From contig NZ_QLLR01000016.1 of NCBI RefSeq assembly GCF_003259615.1, positions 55,443 through 119,442 on the forward strand: a stretch of DNA of 64,000 nucleotides, written 5' to 3'. The stretch's first letter is position 1; every line of letters begins with the position of its first letter. The position numbers and the translations under genes are program-made. The stretch is from Pedobacter cryoconitis. GTDB taxonomy: Bacteria > Bacteroidota > Bacteroidia > Sphingobacteriales > Sphingobacteriaceae. The notes beneath the pieces are model-generated. The model searched no databases, was not told the origin of the DNA, and worked only from the letters and a program-made list of their open reading frames with translations. This document shows positions 60,447 through 64,000 of the stretch, in pieces.

Positions 60447-60676
60447 GGCGCTGTATTTACATTCCTTAAAAAGACTACCCTGGTATTACCTCTAAAGATT
60501 TTTATTCTGTTTTGGATAGGGAAACCGTTTTTCATTGCCGTCGTTTCAATGACCTCATATTTCCCGTGGCTTTCCTCCTGAATAAATTCAAAGGGGGTTT
60601 TTGACTTATTTGCAAGCTTATAAAACCTGTCGCCGGGCTTTAGCTTGTCTATTTCTGTTACTACATTTCTTGTCAT
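60443..60676 (-). CDS. Small phage protein of unknown function
   Basis: 77 residues: IDKLKPGDRFYKLANKSKTP and KYEVIETTAMKNG, a small beta-barrel-like pattern. Coupled to the downstream basic gene. Confidence 0.6.
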   Translation of the reverse strand: MTRNVVTEIDKLKPGDRFYKLANKSKTPFEFIQEESHGKYEVIETTAMKNGFPIQNRIKIFRGNTRVVFLRNVNTAP

Positions 60677-60680
60677 ACTT

Positions 60681-60908
60681 TCAGATTTGATTGTTTATGA
60701 TATTTATTATTTCCTCCATTGATGTAACCTTTCTGATCTTACTGTAATCCCCTGAAAACTCAATGGCTCCCCCCTGGTCTATATAGTCCTTGCCATATTG
60801 AATCAGAATTTCTGGAGCAGGAGTTTCGTTTTTAAGTATGATCACTTGGCCTCTTTCCAGACCGTCAAATATTTGGTAAGCCGCAGCTCTACCCCTCTTC
60901 AAAGTCAT
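60681..60908 (-). CDS. Small phage protein of unknown function
   Basis: 75 residues: RGRAAAYQIFDGLERGQVIIL and ILIQYGKDYIDQGGAIEF. It overlaps the upstream gene by 20 bases. Function unknown. Confidence 0.6.
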   Translation of the reverse strand: MTLKRGRAAAYQIFDGLERGQVIILKNETPAPEILIQYGKDYIDQGGAIEFSGDYSKIRKVTSMEEIINIINNQI

Positions 60909-61242
60909 TGATCTCTTTTAATTTTGTTTTTAACTCTTCCAATTCAATCCTTAAATAATGTTCTCGTGAATGAGAGTTTTTAAGCTTCAGCCGAAGTATA
61001 TTATTCCGGTTTACCAAGGTGTTATTGTCGTCTGCATATTCAAATAAAATCCTTAATCGCTCCTTACTGGTTTTATATCTATCAGTTTTCCCGTTCTTTG
61101 CGCCATACGCTTCAACCTCTATCATCATTGATACAATTACTCCTATTACAGTAATGGTATCTATAGAGGGCTTTAAAAGCTTAGATAATTCCATTTCATA
61201 AGCCTCTGACAATACCTTGTAATACTCCTTACTCTCTCCCAT
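60889..61242 (-). CDS. Helical phage protein of unknown function
   Basis: 117 residues with a hydrophobic stretch (TITVIGVIVSMMIEVEAYG) and a long C-terminal coiled coil (HYLRIELEELKTKLKEIN). It lies directly behind the DnaB-like gene; it could assist the helicase, but this is a guess from position. Confidence 0.55.
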   Translation of the reverse strand: MGESKEYYKVLSEAYEMELSKLLKPSIDTITVIGVIVSMMIEVEAYGAKNGKTDRYKTSKERLRILFEYADDNNTLVNRNNILRLKLKNSHSREHYLRIELEELKTKLKEINDFEEG

Positions 61243-61244
61243 AA

Positions 61245-62255
61245 CTAAAACATGCTTTCCTGATTCGGAACACCACTAAAATTTGTACTTGATAAAATAC
61301 CAGCAGATGGATTATGTATATTGATAAGTTTTTTATGCTCAAAGGCATACTTGTTGCTACCGTTTAGCTTCTCGTAATACCTATTTTTTCTCCAGTCATA
61401 ATAAAGATTTGTAATCCCCTTTCTACCTACTCCTTTGGGTTTTGATTTTTCGACTTGAACTACAAGCTGATTATCCTCATATGGTACGCCATTCTGATCA
61501 ATAAGTCCTACCGGGGGTCTCCAAATGTTTATCCAACTGAACGCTTTCCTTAATGTAGCCTGCCCTCCTGCGGCTTCCCTTGCTTTTGGCATTTCATAAT
61601 AGCTAAGTCCAGTATCCTTGTCTTTAACTAATTGCTGAAATGAAGGATGGAAGCTTAAAAAGCCGTGTCGTTTATCTCCTTTACAATGCTTTCTAAAAAA
61701 AGTCAACTCTTCCTCAATTGCTAAATCCTGCCTACCTCCATTATCTGTAAGTGCTAACTTGTGATTTAATTCATTCCAAGGTTCAGCCATTACATTCTTA
61801 AAGAAAGACCCTGTTATCTTTTCATAAACTCTTATTGCGTCCCTTAATCCAGCGAATGAGTATGTTTCTTCATCGTCATCAGCAATAGCAAAGTGATGAT
61901 TTACCCAATTCAATGCCTCATGGAATTTTTTATCATCACAGTAGTAGTCCCCGCTCATATAAGCTGGTTGCCCTAGGTATTTATGCACAAGCTCCATTGT
62001 AATCTCTTCTGCATTACCAGTTTCCGGGCTTAGTATTATGCCTTTTTGCCCCTGATCAATAGCGTCATTAATCATCAACTCAAAAATAAATTCACTTTTT
62101 CCATGCGTAGGCGCACCTTGGATGATAGTAAATGACCCATCTTTAATACTATACAGATCGTCTAGACACCTAAACCCGGTATTATTCCCTCTTTGAACTC
62201 CATTTTTCCGTAAATCCTCAACTTTCCCCCGAATGCTATTAATTGATTTTATCAT
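61245..62255 (-). CDS. DnaB-like replicative helicase ATPase (RecA fold)
   Basis: 336 residues. N-terminal NTGFRCLDDLYSIKDGSFTI and Walker A IIQGAPTHGKSEF (about 46-58), LSPETGNAEEI after it, LSFHPSF, and a C-terminal VVQVEKSKPKGVG that matches the DnaB motif 4 region. It lacks the DnaB N-terminal domain, as do several phage helicases. It starts one base after the replisome-organiser stop, so both work in replication start. Confidence 0.8.
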   Translation of the reverse strand: MIKSINSIRGKVEDLRKNGVQRGNNTGFRCLDDLYSIKDGSFTIIQGAPTHGKSEFIFELMINDAIDQGQKGIILSPETGNAEEITMELVHKYLGQPAYMSGDYYCDDKKFHEALNWVNHHFAIADDDEETYSFAGLRDAIRVYEKITGSFFKNVMAEPWNELNHKLALTDNGGRQDLAIEEELTFFRKHCKGDKRHGFLSFHPSFQQLVKDKDTGLSYYEMPKAREAAGGQATLRKAFSWINIWRPPVGLIDQNGVPYEDNQLVVQVEKSKPKGVGRKGITNLYYDWRKNRYYEKLNGSNKYAFEHKKLINIHNPSAGILSSTNFSGVPNQESMF

Positions 62256-62951
62256 TTAGTTTGTCATTTGAGGTGTATATCCTTGTGTTGCTTTCGTTTC
62301 TTCTGGCTGATTAATAAATTTCTCCAGCTTGCTCTCTCTTAATATAAATTCCGGTGTCAGATATTTAAATTTTGTATCAATATGGTATTTGTCTTTGTGT
62401 GCGTTTGCAATTGCTGCTACAATTTCTTTCCTGGTATATTTTTTAAGTCTCGCTTTTAAGGAAGTTTTTACCGTATCAGTCACTTTGAACTTTCTTTTAG
62501 CAATTGCATTAAATCCATCAATAAATTTTTCAAAATCAATAGACGCAGTTGGAACAACTGGGGTTATAACTTTACTATTAGGTATTCCATTAACAGTTCC
62601 ATTAACATTAACAGGTTCGTTTACTTCAGCTTGCTTCGTTAATGAAGCATTTGGTTCGTATGCTTCTGCCTCTCTCTTTCTCCTCCTAACTTCGCCGCTT
62701 TTAATGCCGCCTAACTTTCCAGAAACCGACCTAACTCCTTTTGTTTTCTCCCATTTAGCTGAATCTCTTTCTATTTGCCTTTTTACAGGTTCGAATGCAA
62801 GAGCAAGAGCTAATTCTTCTATCACAGGCTCTATATCGTTGACATAGTCCAAAATTGTCTTAAAGAACATACCAGCCTTATCATTAGGCATCAATGAAAC
62901 TGTATGTATCAGGTCGGCGTAAAGAATAAATGATTTTTTTTCGTCAGCCAT
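62256..62951 (-). CDS. Phage replication initiation protein (DUF6291-like with Phg_2220-type C-terminus)
   Basis: 231 residues. N-terminus SFILYADLIHTVSLMPNDKA and GMFFKTILDYVND is the usual DUF6291-type start. The C-terminus (IVAAIANAHKDKYHIDTKF, KYLTPEFILRESKLEKFIN) matches the conserved phage C-terminal replisome-organiser domain. It likely binds the phage origin and loads the helicase encoded next. Confidence 0.8.
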   Translation of the reverse strand: MADEKKSFILYADLIHTVSLMPNDKAGMFFKTILDYVNDIEPVIEELALALAFEPVKRQIERDSAKWEKTKGVRSVSGKLGGIKSGEVRRRKREAEAYEPNASLTKQAEVNEPVNVNGTVNGIPNSKVITPVVPTASIDFEKFIDGFNAIAKRKFKVTDTVKTSLKARLKKYTRKEIVAAIANAHKDKYHIDTKFKYLTPEFILRESKLEKFINQPEETKATQGYTPQMTN

Positions 62952-62961
62952 AACCTATATT

Positions 62962-63303
62962 CTAAATTTTCTCCAATTGACGCTTATGAGCCGTGCTGAT
63001 CCTATGATTTTTACTCAGCTCGGCTATTACTCCTAGTTCGCCAGATTTTATCCGTACAACAGCCTTTTCAAATTGTGATTTAGTAAGCCAAAGCCTATCG
63101 TCTGTCATATTTCTAGGGATTTGCCAGGCGGCAGAATATCTGTTTTTCGATAAAACTGATTTCATTCTATTATGCTGAGCTTGCCCAACTGCATGTGTGG
63201 GTATCCGTAATTCTTGTGCGATCTGGAATACATTTAATTCAGGATTCCTTTCCATGTAATTAAGTATTTCAGCCTCTGTATATTTGTCTTTATCCTCTGT
63301 CAT
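62962..63303 (-). CDS. Phage HTH-like protein
   Basis: 113 residues from the ATG at 63301-63303. EAEILNYMERNPELNVFQIAQEL and RIPTHAVGQAQHNRM (first quoted in part: ILNYMERNPELNVFQIAQEL) look like a winged HTH. An in-frame ATG at 63360 would overlap the upstream gene by 71 bases and is less likely. It probably regulates or aids replication. Confidence 0.65.
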   Translation of the reverse strand: MTEDKDKYTEAEILNYMERNPELNVFQIAQELRIPTHAVGQAQHNRMKSVLSKNRYSAAWQIPRNMTDDRLWLTKSQFEKAVVRIKSGELGVIAELSKNHRISTAHKRQLEKI

Positions 63304-63535
63304 TTTGTGTAATTTTATTTGATTTTTTAAGCACATTAATTGGCGCGAGTCCATTTTCAATAAGCTTTATATCCAGAGCCATAGCCGCAATTTTTGCAGT
63401 TTTACCGCTCACAGTAAATAGCTTTCCCAGTATGGTTTTTGATGCGCTGTAAAATGTTTCTGTACTATTCCTTACGCTTTTCATTTTATAGACATACTTG
63501 TATTCCGTTTTCTCTAGTTTTCTAGAATAAACCAT
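63290..63535 (-). CDS. Small phage protein, first gene of the replication operon
   Basis: 81 residues, basic (YSRKLEKTEYKYVYKMKSVR). GGAAGGAG lies 8 bases before its ATG, a strong Shine-Dalgarno. It follows the operator-like dyad and probably opens the replication operon. Function unknown. Confidence 0.65.
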   Translation of the reverse strand: MVYSRKLEKTEYKYVYKMKSVRNSTETFYSASKTILGKLFTVSGKTAKIAAMALDIKLIENGLAPINVLKKSNKITQNDRG

Positions 63536-63575
63536 AAATACTCCTTCCGAATAAAATGAGCATTTCGACTCTTAT

Positions 63576-63595
63576 TATGCTTAATATTAGGCATA
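63576..63595. promoter_or_regulatory. Operator-like dyad upstream of the replication operon
   Basis: TATGC-TTAATATTAG-GCATA, a 20-bp inverted repeat with one wobble pair. A half-site TATGCT recurs at 63609-63614. It lies 41 bases upstream of the first gene of the operon. Confidence 0.55.
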
Positions 63596-63645
63596 AAATT
63601 TTAGGTGTTATGCTATTGATAGGTTTATTAAAACTCATTGTGTTT

Positions 63646-63739
63646 AAATAATGGCGGCAATCTTTTAACCGCCATCTAGTCAATAGAATGCGATTAATTA
63701 ATTTATATTTTGGCGCTTTTCTTTGATAACCTCGCGCCA
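63646..63739 (-). terminator. Two hairpins after the DUF7666-type gene
   Basis: On the minus strand, TTGGCGC/GCGCCAA (63709-63739) and then ATGGCGG/CCGCCAT (63652-63675). They separate the partial gene at the window edge from the replication operon. T runs are short. Confidence 0.5.
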
Positions 63740-63747
63740 ATTAAAGG

Positions 63748-64000
63748 TTATTCAGACTCTACAAACTGCCCTTTGCTTAACGAATAATAGGTATCAGCCT
63801 TTATTATTTTACCGTCAACAATTACGGATTTAACATCATTTATTTTATAAGACCAGTCTTCTTGTCTAATCCATTCAGAAACAACTATCCAACATCCTAT
63901 TGATGCTTTTGCCTTGCTTCCGGCACCCAAGGCAGCAGCTACTGTATTTTTCCCGGTGGTTGCTGCATTGGCATAATTCCCGGTGGTTGCTGCATTGGCA
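63748..64000 (-). CDS. Phage DUF7666-type protein with NAATTG repeats (5' end outside the window)
   Basis: The frame is open to the window edge, so the start lies beyond 64000. The N-terminal part seen is a tandem 27-base repeat coding NYANAATTG, then KNTVAAALGAGSKAKASIGCWIVV (shown in part: AAALGAGSKAKASIGCWIVV). The conserved end is SEWIRQEDW, VKSVIVDGKIIKADTYYSL and GQFVESE. Proteins with long NAATTG-type repeats and this end are recurrent in Bacteroidota and other prophages. An internal ATG at 63930 is not the real start. Function unknown; the repeats suggest a beta-solenoid. Confidence 0.75.
   Translation of the reverse strand, partial: ANAATTGNYANAATTGKNTVAAALGAGSKAKASIGCWIVVSEWIRQEDWSYKINDVKSVIVDGKIIKADTYYSLSKGQFVESE

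Larger units (their letters stand above)
29757..64000. mobile_element. Prophage (siphovirus-type, HK97-like head), right end outside the window
   Basis: A continuous run of phage genes covers replication, small early genes, terminase, portal, protease, capsid, connectors, tail, tape measure, tip/fibre and lysis. All structural genes are on the minus strand and in standard order. No integrase or excisionase is seen in the window, so the far end lies beyond 64000. The left end lies within 29672-29756, between hemJ and the last lysis gene. No attachment core can be defined without the other end. The head, tail and lysis genes all appear intact. Confidence 0.95.

Noticed and set aside
62329..62847. 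172-codon plus-strand ORF over the replication gene
   Set aside because: Antisense to a conserved phage gene, with hydrophobic composition caused by complementing Lys/Glu-rich codons.
63522..63740. 72-codon minus-strand ORF
   Set aside because: It covers hairpins and an operator-like dyad, and its sequence looks non-coding. The region is better read as a control region.

Overview
The window reads as a Bacteroidota chromosome, most likely a Sphingobacteriaceae member of the Pedobacter type. This is inferred from several signs: a SusC receptor beside a hybrid two-component regulator (HTCS), an atpD-atpC pair standing apart from other ATP synthase genes, lipoproteins beginning with SCKK-type lipoboxes, TAnnTTTG promoter elements, and host genes without Shine-Dalgarno sequences. 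No 16S gene is present, so the assignment is not proven.

Chromosomal part (1-29.7 kb). It opens with the 5' part of a SusC-like receptor (minus strand). Its HTCS regulator lies just upstream, and a paired direct repeat between them is a likely operator. Next come tRNA-Arg(ACG), a Bcp/AhpE peroxiredoxin, an RmlD-like reductase and atpD-atpC. The centre is an 11-gene branched-chain amino acid operon, ilvE-ilvD-ilvB-ilvN-ilvC-leuC-leuD-(twin ABC ATPase)-leuB-leuA-ilvA. A promoter, a 27-codon leader peptide rich in Ile/Leu/Val and a terminator with a competing antiterminator arm precede it, which is a classical attenuator. Downstream are a cupin-8/JmjC-like protein, an astacin-like lipoprotein protease, a small lipoprotein, an orphan ABC ATPase, an outer-membrane barrel protein, a 36-copy 13-bp tandem repeat and hemJ.

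Prophage part (about 29.7 kb to the right edge and beyond). This is a siphovirus-type prophage with HK97-like head genes. On the minus strand, right to left, it has a replication module (DnaB-like ATPase, replisome organiser), many small early genes with VRR-NUC and HNH proteins, terminase, portal, protease, capsid, connector, tail, tape measure, tail tip/fibre and a lysis cassette that ends in a one-protein spanin. Plus-strand genes interrupt it: a Cro-like regulator, an Xre repressor, a membrane-anchored cargo protein, two small unknowns and a secreted cargo protein. The integrase and right attachment site are not in the window.

Main points from the hunt: (1) the ilv-leu attenuator; (2) a shared element, CAGAGTAATTATTTTTTTT, placed at a fixed distance from a TAnnTT box in front of the three late gene blocks, which is probably the phage late promoter; (3) a -1 frameshift at an A9 tract that makes a tail-chaperone fusion; (4) recurring intercistronic hairpins in the early operon; (5) a twin ABC ATPase with one intact and one degenerate composite site inside the leu operon; (6) a minisatellite whose 13-bp unit encodes the same peptide in every frame.
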